DNA of 8,185 nt from Methanomassiliicoccales archaeon (GTDB lineage Archaea > Thermoplasmatota > Thermoplasmata > Methanomassiliicoccales > Methanomethylophilaceae): contig CAAFZG010000082.1 of NCBI GenBank assembly GCA_900767505.1, forward strand, positions 1-8,185. Direction: 5' to 3'. Both the position numbers and the translations under genes were made by a program. The notes below the pieces were generated by a model. That model was not told the DNA's origin. It worked only from the letters and a program-made list of their open reading frames with translations, and did no database searches. Below, piece by piece: positions 1 through 4,801 of this stretch; the stretch's first letter is position 1; each line of letters starts with the position of its first letter.

Positions 1-81
1 CAGATCTCCCACTCTGACAACTTCAAATACCAGATCTCAGGAAGTGCCCCCGACCCAGGCGTTAATTATAGGATAGAATAG
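1..81 (+). CDS. Possible C-terminal end of a protein entering from the left edge (unrecognised)
   Basis: Frame 1 is open from the first base and reads 26 residues (beginning QISHSDNFKYQIS and ending PGVNYRIE) before a TAG stop at 79-81. The first half has C-rich third codon positions like the real genes in this window, which is the main reason to list it. I do not recognise a family, and too little is visible for a domain call. It converges on, and overlaps by 16 bp, the 3' end of the small minus-strand ORF at 66-224. The overlap is possible for convergent genes but lowers confidence in both. It could equally be a chance open stretch. Confidence 0.3.
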   Translation, partial: QISHSDNFKYQISGSAPDPGVNYRIE

Positions 82-224
82 AGGGAGGCGTCCGAGTATG
101 TGTTGCTGCCGTAGACCACGAGGTAGTCATCCGCCCCGATCCTTACGGTCTCGCCGCTCGGATCATCATCCGAGGACATTATGACGAACGTAACAGTGAA
201 TATCAGCAGAGCTACGCACGCCAT
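66..224 (-). CDS. Small single-span membrane or secreted protein, 52 aa (hypothetical)
   Basis: From ATG at 224 this ORF encodes 52 residues and ends in TAA. Residues 1-16 (MACVALLIFTVTFVIM) form one hydrophobic segment, followed by an acidic stretch (SSDDDPSGE) and a polar, tyrosine-rich tail. This is the layout of a small N-terminally anchored protein with its tail outside the cell. No family is recognised. The frame stays open upstream of the ATG as far as a TAA near 338, and the residues just before it (NKIAT) look like a natural membrane-protein N-terminus. A GGTGAT Shine-Dalgarno-like site at 251-246 precedes an ACG codon (242-240) rather than the ATG, so the true start may be non-AUG or a mutated ATG. 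It lies 127 bp downstream of the AMP phosphorylase gene on the same strand. A TATA-like TAAATAC at about 297-303 could serve it. Confidence 0.45.
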   Translation of the reverse strand: MACVALLIFTVTFVIMSSDDDPSGETVRIGADDYLVVYGSNTYSDASLYSIL

Positions 225-351
225 CGTTGCGATCTTGTTCGTTGTATCACCCGCTACGGCCTTTTGCAGGCCGGCGAGACAACACGCGGAGCGACCGTAT
301 TTAGGCGGGTTGTGCGGTTCTAATCCGGGTAGGATTTAGACCGTCTACGGA

Positions 352-1914
352 TCAGCGGACCCTATACCTTATGAGGTCCAGAATGGCCTTGGACGGGATC
401 CTCTCCATGACCGGATCTGAGGGTACGGGGACGGAGGCGAATCCGTCGGACACCTCCATCGGCCTCCTCGATCTGGCGGATTCGACGGCACGGTCCAGTT
501 TGGCCTTGTTCTCGGCGTATATCCTGAACAGCACATCTCCTTTCGAGACGGAATCCCCGGGTCTGTGGACTATCTCTATGCCGGCACCGGCATCCGCAGG
601 GGCGCCTGCCGCCTTGGCGATGGCGACGAGGCTCGGGTTGTCGATGAACCTGAGCGTCCCCGTGCGCTTGGCATGCACATCCTTGACGAACCTTCCGGGG
701 ACCATATCGTCCGATGTGATGTCGGGATCCCCGTTCTGGACGGCGACAATCTCTCTGAACTTCCTCAGAGCGGCACCGGATGCGAGTATCTCGTGGGCAC
801 GGCGCGGTCCGTCCTCGGCCCCGGCCATCTCGAGCAGTATCCCTGCGAGTCCGCAGGCCTTCTCCGCCGCGAAGACGTCGGTGTCCGCATTCTCCAGGAT
901 CCTCATGCATGAGCGGGCCTCGAGTATGGGTCCGATCGAGCAGCTTATGGGCTGCGATCCGAACGTTGCGGCGCATTCCACATGCATCCCGAGGATCGCT
1001 CCGAGGGTGGCGAAATCGTCGGCGATGCGGCGCGCGGTCTCCAGGTCCGGGACCTTGGTCCCATGGCCTACGGGGATGTCCATCAGCAGATGCGTGGTCC
1101 CTATCGCTATCTTCTTGCTCATGATGGACGCCATCATGGTGGGGCGGGGATCGATGCCCAAGGGCCTCTCGGCCTCGATGATGCTCCTTCCCACGGGGGC
1201 GAAATCCTCGTTCCCGCAGGCGAACACGCCTCCCGCTTCGGAAACGGCATTCCTCAGCTCGTCGGTGTCCATCTCCACGTCGCAGAATGTCGACACGTAA
1301 TCGGCGGTCCCGCATGCGCTGCTGACCGCCCTGGAGGACATCTTGGGTATCGCAAGGCCCTCAGAAGCGACGATCGACACGACAACGGGCGTTATACTGT
1401 TGCCGGGGACGCCTCCGAGGCTGTGGAAATCGAATATCGGGGATACCCCGAGCTTCACGGTCTTCCCAGTGGATGCCATGGCCCTTGCGAGGTCGGCCAC
1501 CTCCGTGAGGTCGGAGTTCATCGTGGTGAACGCGGATACGAACGTCAGGATCTCCTTCTGTGTGATCGAGCCTTCGGAGATGTCGCGGACGATGGACATC
1601 ATCTCGGACGGGCTCAGCTTGTATCCTTCCAGCTTCCTCCTGATCGACTTGATGGATTCGGGCGGAGGCGAATACACCACGGAGACGGGATCCCCGTCGG
1701 AGACCGAGAGCCTCTCCATCAGGCGGCTTCCGAGACCGATGAATCCCTTCGATCCCGGGGAATCCGACACGACGACCGAGGACACCGCGGTCCCGGCACC
1801 TGTCATCATCACCTTGTCAGTGACGGACACGCCCATCTCGAGGCAGTCGTCGGAGTTCAGGATGACAACAGGTTCCGAATGGGTGAGCGCGGCCAGACGG
1901 GCTGTGAGCATCAT
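352..1914 (-). CDS. deoA: AMP phosphorylase (archaeal thymidine/pyrimidine phosphorylase family), divergent
   Basis: Archaeal AMP phosphorylases split nucleoside 5'-monophosphates with phosphate into base and ribose 1,5-bisphosphate, which an isomerase and type III RuBisCO can send to 3-phosphoglycerate. The 520 residues fit the family (about 500): an N-terminal domain special to the archaeal enzyme (1-85), the small helical domain (about 88-150), the phosphate/nucleotide domain (155-410) and the C-terminal PYNP-type domain (about 415-490). Visible motifs are HSLGGVPGN (164-172), SSRAVSSACGTAD (193-205), ASIMSKK (262-268), DIPVGHGTKV (279-288) and GPILEAR (328-334). Oddities: the lysine usual in the D-K-H-S phosphate loop is Phe163 (codon TTC, 1428-1426), the glutamate ending the family signature is Ser208, and Cys201 and SCS (324-326) replace small or charged residues. 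Family membership is firm, but substrate and full activity are less so. Two ATGs are adjacent (1914 and 1911). No good ribosome site is seen, suggesting a leaderless or near-leaderless mRNA. The isomerase and RuBisCO genes are not in this window. Confidence 0.93.
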   Translation of the reverse strand: MMLTARLAALTHSEPVVILNSDDCLEMGVSVTDKVMMTGAGTAVSSVVVSDSPGSKGFIGLGSRLMERLSVSDGDPVSVVYSPPPESIKSIRRKLEGYKLSPSEMMSIVRDISEGSITQKEILTFVSAFTTMNSDLTEVADLARAMASTGKTVKLGVSPIFDFHSLGGVPGNSITPVVVSIVASEGLAIPKMSSRAVSSACGTADYVSTFCDVEMDTDELRNAVSEAGGVFACGNEDFAPVGRSIIEAERPLGIDPRPTMMASIMSKKIAIGTTHLLMDIPVGHGTKVPDLETARRIADDFATLGAILGMHVECAATFGSQPISCSIGPILEARSCMRILENADTDVFAAEKACGLAGILLEMAGAEDGPRRAHEILASGAALRKFREIVAVQNGDPDITSDDMVPGRFVKDVHAKRTGTLRFIDNPSLVAIAKAAGAPADAGAGIEIVHRPGDSVSKGDVLFRIYAENKAKLDRAVESARSRRPMEVSDGFASVPVPSDPVMERIPSKAILDLIRYRVR

Positions 1915-1943
1915 AGCGGAACACCCGCCTCAGAAGTGCGAAC

Positions 1944-1975
1944 AAGGCATTTCCCATAATCAGTGAAGGCATTCC
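1944..1975 (-). promoter_or_regulatory. Promoter-like motif GGGAAATGCCTT upstream of AMP phosphorylase, with a near copy
   Basis: On the minus strand the 12-mer GGGAAATGCCTT lies at 1955-1944, ending 30 nt before the deoA ATG. An 11-base near copy, GGGAATGCCTT, lies at 1975-1965. The same 12-mer occurs in the same orientation 26 nt before the UbiD start (4691-4680). This spacing matches an archaeal BRE/TATA position for a leaderless gene, so it may be a core promoter element, a shared operator, or both. The function is inferred. Confidence 0.45.
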
Positions 1976-2128
1976 CGCTGTGAATCGATCCGCTGTGCAT
2001 CCGATGTCTCCCCTTGTCATGCCGTTATACGGCGTTCGTCTGGAAGCCCCGTCCGCGACTCAAATACATTTCGTTCCCGGATTCGTCTTCCCGGGAGGAA
2101 AGGGACGGGTTACGTCGATTGCGACCGC

Positions 2129-2161
2129 TTTACATACGTAAATAGACCTGGTTACAAACGT
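2129..2161 (+). promoter_or_regulatory. Paired candidate regulator sites TTACAWACGT
   Basis: TTACATACGT (2130-2139) and TTACAAACGT (2152-2161) match in 9 of 10 positions and start exactly 22 bp apart, about two helical turns, so they face the same side of the DNA. The first is embedded in the inverted repeat TTTAC-N4-GTAAA (2129-2142). A partial copy (TTACGT) lies at 2110-2115. They sit 27-58 bp upstream of the TATA box of the small gene at 2221, a normal place for a regulator to bind. The identity of the factor is unknown, and autoregulation by the small gene product is speculation. Confidence 0.4.
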
Positions 2162-2187
2162 GCCAGTACGATTCCCACTGATACTTC

Positions 2188-2215
2188 TATATATAGCAGA
2201 TGTCGATTGGAGGTG
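2188..2215 (+). promoter_or_regulatory. TATA box (2188-2195) and Shine-Dalgarno-like site (2209-2215) of the small gene
   Basis: TATATATA at 2188-2195 is a strong archaeal TATA box, its centre 29 bp before the ATG at 2221. GGAGGTG at 2209-2215 lies 5 nt before the same ATG and is a good ribosome binding site, which decides this start over the ATG at 2200. The two signals conflict: with the 23-24 bp TATA-to-start spacing seen at nadA and gltX, transcription would begin near 2215 and remove most of the Shine-Dalgarno site. Transcription may start a little earlier, or the mRNA may be nearly leaderless. Confidence 0.6.
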
Positions 2216-2220
2216 CGGTG

Positions 2221-2463
2221 ATGCACATTAGGCTGAGATTGTTCAGATCCAAGCTTGAAAAGGATGGGAACAGTGGAACGAGGTATGTTTCATGTCTCCA
2301 AAGGGATATCCGCAAGTATGAGGGATGGACCAAGGAGGCAGTGGAAGCGGACTACAGGGCCTCGAAGTCAGTTCACACTATACTGACGATCGGTTACATG
2401 GAGTACGCCAACGGCATCCTCGTCCTGACGGACAGGGGAGAGGTCCTCATGAAGAGCGTATAG
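2221..2463 (+). CDS. Small protein, 80 aa, possibly a winged-helix DNA-binding regulator
   Basis: The product is 80 residues, basic at the N-terminus (MHIRLRLFRSKLEK). Residues 48-77 (from SKSVHTIL through GYMEYANGILVLTDRGEVLM) resemble the recognition helix plus beta-hairpin wing of a winged-helix fold, where the ending 'L-T-x-x-G-x-x-L/M' is common. That is pattern recognition only, since no family is named with confidence. The start at 2221 is chosen because GGAGGTG precedes it by 5 nt; an ATG at 2200 would add seven residues but lies only 5 bp past the TATA box. The gene is monocistronic, diverges from deoA and converges with the ferredoxin gene. Its promoter carries paired 10-bp sites. 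It ends in TAG, with a TGA in frame seven sense codons later (2485-2487), relevant if the host decodes UAG as pyrrolysine. Confidence 0.7.
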   Translation: MHIRLRLFRSKLEKDGNSGTRYVSCLQRDIRKYEGWTKEAVEADYRASKSVHTILTIGYMEYANGILVLTDRGEVLMKSV

Positions 2464-2500
2464 GACATTCCGACCCCGGCCGACTGAAACAGATTCCTAC

Positions 2501-2523
2501 GATCCTTCTCAGAGATCCTTCTC
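2501..2523. repeat. Short tandem repeat GATCCTTCTC across the ferredoxin stop codon
   Basis: GATCCTTCTC occurs at 2501-2510 and 2514-2523, separated by three bases. The right copy encodes the last codons of the ferredoxin (E-K-D) and the left copy lies just past its TGA. This looks like a small local duplication, and no function is suggested. Confidence 0.6.
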
Positions 2524-3099
2524 GGATACGATAGAACCGCTGCGGGAGACGACCGTCTCCTTCACGCGGATGTCCTTTCCCGATTCGGCCACGGCCTTCT
2601 CGACGATCCTGGTCAGTGCGCTGCAGCAGGGAACGACCATCCTCACGATATCGATGGATTCGACATCGTTGTTCTTCAGTATGGTCAGGATCTTGTCGAA
2701 TCTCGCACGGTCGTCGAGTTTCGGGCATCCGATGATGACCGCATCGCCATGTATGCATCTTTTTCTGAAATCCTCGAGCGTGAACGCGGTACAATCGGCC
2801 GCAATGACGATCCTTCCTTTGAAGAACTCGGATATCTGAGGCACGAGGGCGAGCTGTATCGGCCACTGGTATGCGGATTCCGCCATGAGGCAATCGGATC
2901 CTGTAACCTCGCCGAGCGTGAGCGTTATGGCGCCCTGGGGACAGGCCGGAAGGCAGTCTCCCAGGCCGTCACAGACGTTCTCCCTGACAAGAACCGCCTT
3001 CCCGTTGACGAGTTCGATAGCGCCTTCGTGGCAGGCGCTGACACAGAGGCCGCATCCGTCGCATCTCTCGCTGTCGATGATGATCTTCCTACCGATCAT
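2509..3099 (-). CDS. 4Fe-4S ferredoxin-like protein with cysteine-rich C-terminal domain
   Basis: Probable electron-transfer protein of a family common in methanogens and other anaerobes; its partner is unknown. Numbering from the start used here (196 aa): cluster motif I is C13-x2-C16-x2-C19-x3-C23, and motif II is C43-x5-C49-x3-C53-P, in which the usual second cysteine is leucine (CDGLGDC), so cluster II may be three-cysteine ligated. The C-terminal half has further cysteines in the family contexts AADCTAF, IGCPKLDD (C125) and VVPCCSAL (C158, C159), possibly a metal or redox site. The start at 3099 (MIGRKIIIDSERC) is chosen because family members usually begin this way and a TATA-like AATAATA lies 27 bp upstream (3129-3123). 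A longer start at 3132 would add 11 residues (MNNTLFCDYAY). It is convergent with the small gene at 2221-2463, 45 bp apart. Confidence 0.88.
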   Translation of the reverse strand: MIGRKIIIDSERCDGCGLCVSACHEGAIELVNGKAVLVRENVCDGLGDCLPACPQGAITLTLGEVTGSDCLMAESAYQWPIQLALVPQISEFFKGRIVIAADCTAFTLEDFRKRCIHGDAVIIGCPKLDDRARFDKILTILKNNDVESIDIVRMVVPCCSALTRIVEKAVAESGKDIRVKETVVSRSGSIVSEKDL

Positions 3100-3132
3100 G
3101 TATGCGTAATCGCAGAAGAGGGTATTATTCAT

Positions 3133-3322
3133 TACCTTGAAGGATGCAGGCCCCTCGGGAAGTCCCGAGGGAAGAATCCGGTAATGCTGGGAAATCAGCG
3201 TGTCGGTGATTTCCGTGACCTCAAGCCGTCTCCTTCCAACATGGTCGGCCGTTCACAGCTGAGCGGAGGGTCTGCATATCCAAACCCCTCCATGATCGAA
3301 CAGCGGATGTTATTGTAAGTAA
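3133..3322. other. Region between the ferredoxin gene and the UbiD terminator
   Basis: No gene is convincing here. On the minus strand the ferredoxin frame stays open upstream to a TGA at about 3256-3258, but it contains no ATG, GTG or TTG. A 32-codon ATG ORF starts at 3293 in another frame and has no other support. The region contains the perfect inverted repeat at 3152-3171. A promoter for the ferredoxin is most likely at 3123-3129, just inside the adjoining gene-proximal end. Confidence 0.5.
3152..3171. repeat. Perfect 9-bp inverted repeat upstream of the ferredoxin gene
   Basis: The arms CCCTCGGGA (3152-3160) and TCCCGAGGG (3163-3171) are separated by two bases. If the TATA-like element at 3123-3129 is the promoter, the repeat lies about 23 bp upstream of it, fitting an operator. 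If transcription starts further away, it would instead form a stable hairpin in the mRNA leader with an AAGT-type loop. The repeat itself is seen directly; its role is inferred. Confidence 0.55.
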
Positions 3323-3370
3323 ACCGAATCGGGGGGTCACCGACTTGTCGGTCACCTACCCCAATTCGGT
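3323..3370 (-). terminator. Long imperfect hairpin, probable terminator of the UbiD gene
   Basis: Starting 19 nt past the UbiD stop codon, the minus strand can form a stem from ACCGAAT (3323-3329) with ATTCGGT (3364-3370), GGGG (3331-3334) with CCCC (3359-3362), GGT (3335-3337) with ACC (3354-3356), and ACCGAC (3339-3344) with GTCGGT (3347-3352), interrupted by one mismatch pair at two places and a two-base bulge. On the minus strand it is followed by TTTACTTAC, only moderately U-rich, so a termination role is likely but not certain. Confidence 0.55.
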
Positions 3371-3388
3371 CGATGTTTCAGGAGCGGA

Positions 3389-4654
3389 TCATTCGAGCTC
3401 GGCCTTTTTGAAGAGGGCCAGGTCCGCACCGGAGGGGATGGTGGCGTCGTAACCCACCTTCCACGTGGTCTTGCCGTGGGAGCTGGGGTCCAGCGAGGAA
3501 CCTGCCGCTCCGGGGATCATGAGGATCCTGTCTGCCTGCATCCTCGTCGCGACGGCCCATTCGACCTGCCTGTCGTCGAAGATGTCGATATCCTCGTCGA
3601 CTATGATGACCTGCTTCATCGAAGGGTGTCCGGTGAATGCAGCCATTATGGCGTTGACGCCGTCCCCCTCCTTGTTCTTCTTGATGGAGACGACACCGTT
3701 CAGCCAGCAGCATCCGCCCTCTGTGAGCCTGACGTTCTTCACCCTCGGCACGGCCTGCCTGACGGTCTTGAAGATCATGGGTTCCCTGGGGAGTCCCATG
3801 AGCATGAAGTGCTCCCAGCCTCCGGGGAGGAGGACATGGAACATCGGGTCCTTCCTCGTCCAGATGCGGTCGATCTCGATGACGGGCTGCTGGCGTACGA
3901 AGTCGTATGTCCCGGTGATGTCCACGAATGGTCCCTCGGCGGTCTCGTTCAGCGTTATTCTGCCCTCCAGGACGTAATCGGTGTCCGCAGGGACGAGGAT
4001 GCCGTTGTCGCATCTTCCGACCTTCAGAGGGGATCCGTGACCTCTGACGCACATGGCGCTGGCCACCTCGAGCTCGTCCTGTCCGAAGTCCAGGGGTGTG
4101 GCCGCCGCGATGAGGACCTCCGCTCTCGCTCCGACGCAGATGGAGACCTTCAGCTCCTTGCCCTGTTCCTTCGCCATGTTGTACAGCGTGAACAGGTGGC
4201 GGGGGACGAGCCTGACGGCGATGTGCTTCCCGTCCATGATCATCATCCTGTGGAAGGAGACGTTCTTCTTGCCCTCGAACTCGGTGACGATGACCCCGGA
4301 TGTGATGTAGCGTCCTCCGTCCTCGGGGAAGTACTGGGGTATCGGGAGGGACATGAGGTCCACTTCATGGGGGACCTGCCTGAACTCGGGATCCTCCACG
4401 ATATCGCATGCCTTCGGCGATTCGATGGCCTGCATGACATGCTGCACGATGTCCTCCTTCGCTATGTTGAGCGCGGCGGCCATCTTCTCCCTGGTGGAGA
4501 ACAGATTGCCTGCGGCTTTGCCTCCGTTGAGATTCTCGAAAACGACGGTCTTGTTCTGATCCGCCTGAAGAGCCTTCGTGACATCCCTTGTGTCGGAGTC
4601 TGTCGGGCCTCCGACTGTGACGATGTCTCCGAAGAGTGATTCTCTGACTGACAT
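3389..4654 (-). CDS. UbiD family decarboxylase, probable trans-anhydromevalonate 5-phosphate decarboxylase
   Basis: UbiD enzymes decarboxylate unsaturated acids using prenylated FMN made by a UbiX partner. In most archaea the short UbiD homologue acts in the modified mevalonate pathway, turning trans-anhydromevalonate 5-phosphate into isopentenyl phosphate; I infer that role here from the 421-residue length and archaeal context. By alignment from memory to fungal Fdc1, cofactor/metal ligands would be Asn131, His153 and Glu230, and catalytic residues Arg136, Glu240 and Asp245 in EGPFVDITGTYD (240-251). The last acid is Asp rather than the Glu of Fdc1, which I believe is usual in archaeal members. 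The ATG at 4654 has no ribosome binding site. A CCTTAATC element 25 bp upstream suggests a leaderless mRNA. It diverges from nadA with 147 bp between. UbiX and the aconitase-like dehydratase genes are not in this window. A general aromatic-acid decarboxylase is a less likely alternative. Confidence 0.92.
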   Translation of the reverse strand: MSVRESLFGDIVTVGGPTDSDTRDVTKALQADQNKTVVFENLNGGKAAGNLFSTREKMAAALNIAKEDIVQHVMQAIESPKACDIVEDPEFRQVPHEVDLMSLPIPQYFPEDGGRYITSGVIVTEFEGKKNVSFHRMMIMDGKHIAVRLVPRHLFTLYNMAKEQGKELKVSICVGARAEVLIAAATPLDFGQDELEVASAMCVRGHGSPLKVGRCDNGILVPADTDYVLEGRITLNETAEGPFVDITGTYDFVRQQPVIEIDRIWTRKDPMFHVLLPGGWEHFMLMGLPREPMIFKTVRQAVPRVKNVRLTEGGCCWLNGVVSIKKNKEGDGVNAIMAAFTGHPSMKQVIIVDEDIDIFDDRQVEWAVATRMQADRILMIPGAAGSSLDPSSHGKTTWKVGYDATIPSGADLALFKKAELE

Positions 4655-4675
4655 GCAAGGAGCATAGCCTATTCG

Positions 4676-4691
4676 GATTAAGGCATTTCCC
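4676..4691 (-). promoter_or_regulatory. Promoter element of the UbiD gene (GGGAAATGCCTT followed by AATC)
   Basis: On the minus strand GGGAAATGCCTT (4691-4680) runs into AATC. The CTTAAT core is centred 25 bp before the ATG at 4654, the position of a TATA box for a leaderless archaeal transcript. The 12-mer is identical to one upstream of deoA (1955-1944). The core-promoter role is inferred from spacing. Confidence 0.5.
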
Positions 4692-4726
4692 GTGGCCGTG
4701 CCCGTCCTGGCGGTCCGATGTCATGT

Positions 4727-4746
4727 CCGCAGGGGGATTCCTGCGG
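4727..4746. promoter_or_regulatory. Perfect 7-bp inverted repeat between UbiD and nadA promoters
   Basis: The arms CCGCAGG (4727-4733) and CCTGCGG (4740-4746) are separated by six bases. The repeat is 28 bp upstream of the nadA TATA box and 35 bp beyond the UbiD promoter motif. Because neither gene should transcribe through it if both are leaderless, a DNA-binding (operator) role is more likely than an RNA hairpin. The regulator is unknown. Confidence 0.4.
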
Positions 4747-4774
4747 CGTTCCCACCTTCGTCGAGTATTCCTTT

Positions 4775-4782
4775 TTTATATG
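4775..4782 (+). promoter_or_regulatory. TATA box of nadA
   Basis: TTTATATG, at the end of a run of six T, is centred about 23 bp before the ATG at 4802. No Shine-Dalgarno site precedes that ATG, so the transcript is probably leaderless. This supports the start at 4802 over an in-frame ATG at 4718, which lies upstream of the promoter. Confidence 0.65.
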
Positions 4783-4801
4783 GACCCTCCAGTTAACCGG
4801 T

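Noticed and set aside
157..174. Hairpin CTCGGAT-CATC-ATCCGAG as a terminator for deoA
   Set aside because: It lies about 180 bp past the deoA stop inside the small ORF and has no T run. It may be chance or coding.
316..326. GGTTCTAATCC, similar to a tRNA T-loop
   Set aside because: The fourth T-loop position is T where tRNAs have a purine, the flanking bases cannot form a five-pair T stem, and no acceptor, D or anticodon arm is found around it.
1817..2020. 67-codon minus-strand ORF overlapping the start of deoA in another frame
   Set aside because: About half lies inside deoA and the composition reads as a frame shadow. The upstream part contains the promoter-like motif rather than coding signal.
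2749..3318. Long plus-strand ORF opposite the ferredoxin gene
   Set aside because: It is the complement of a clearly real gene with conserved cysteine motifs, and the translation has no family features. Such shadows are common in this GC-rich DNA.
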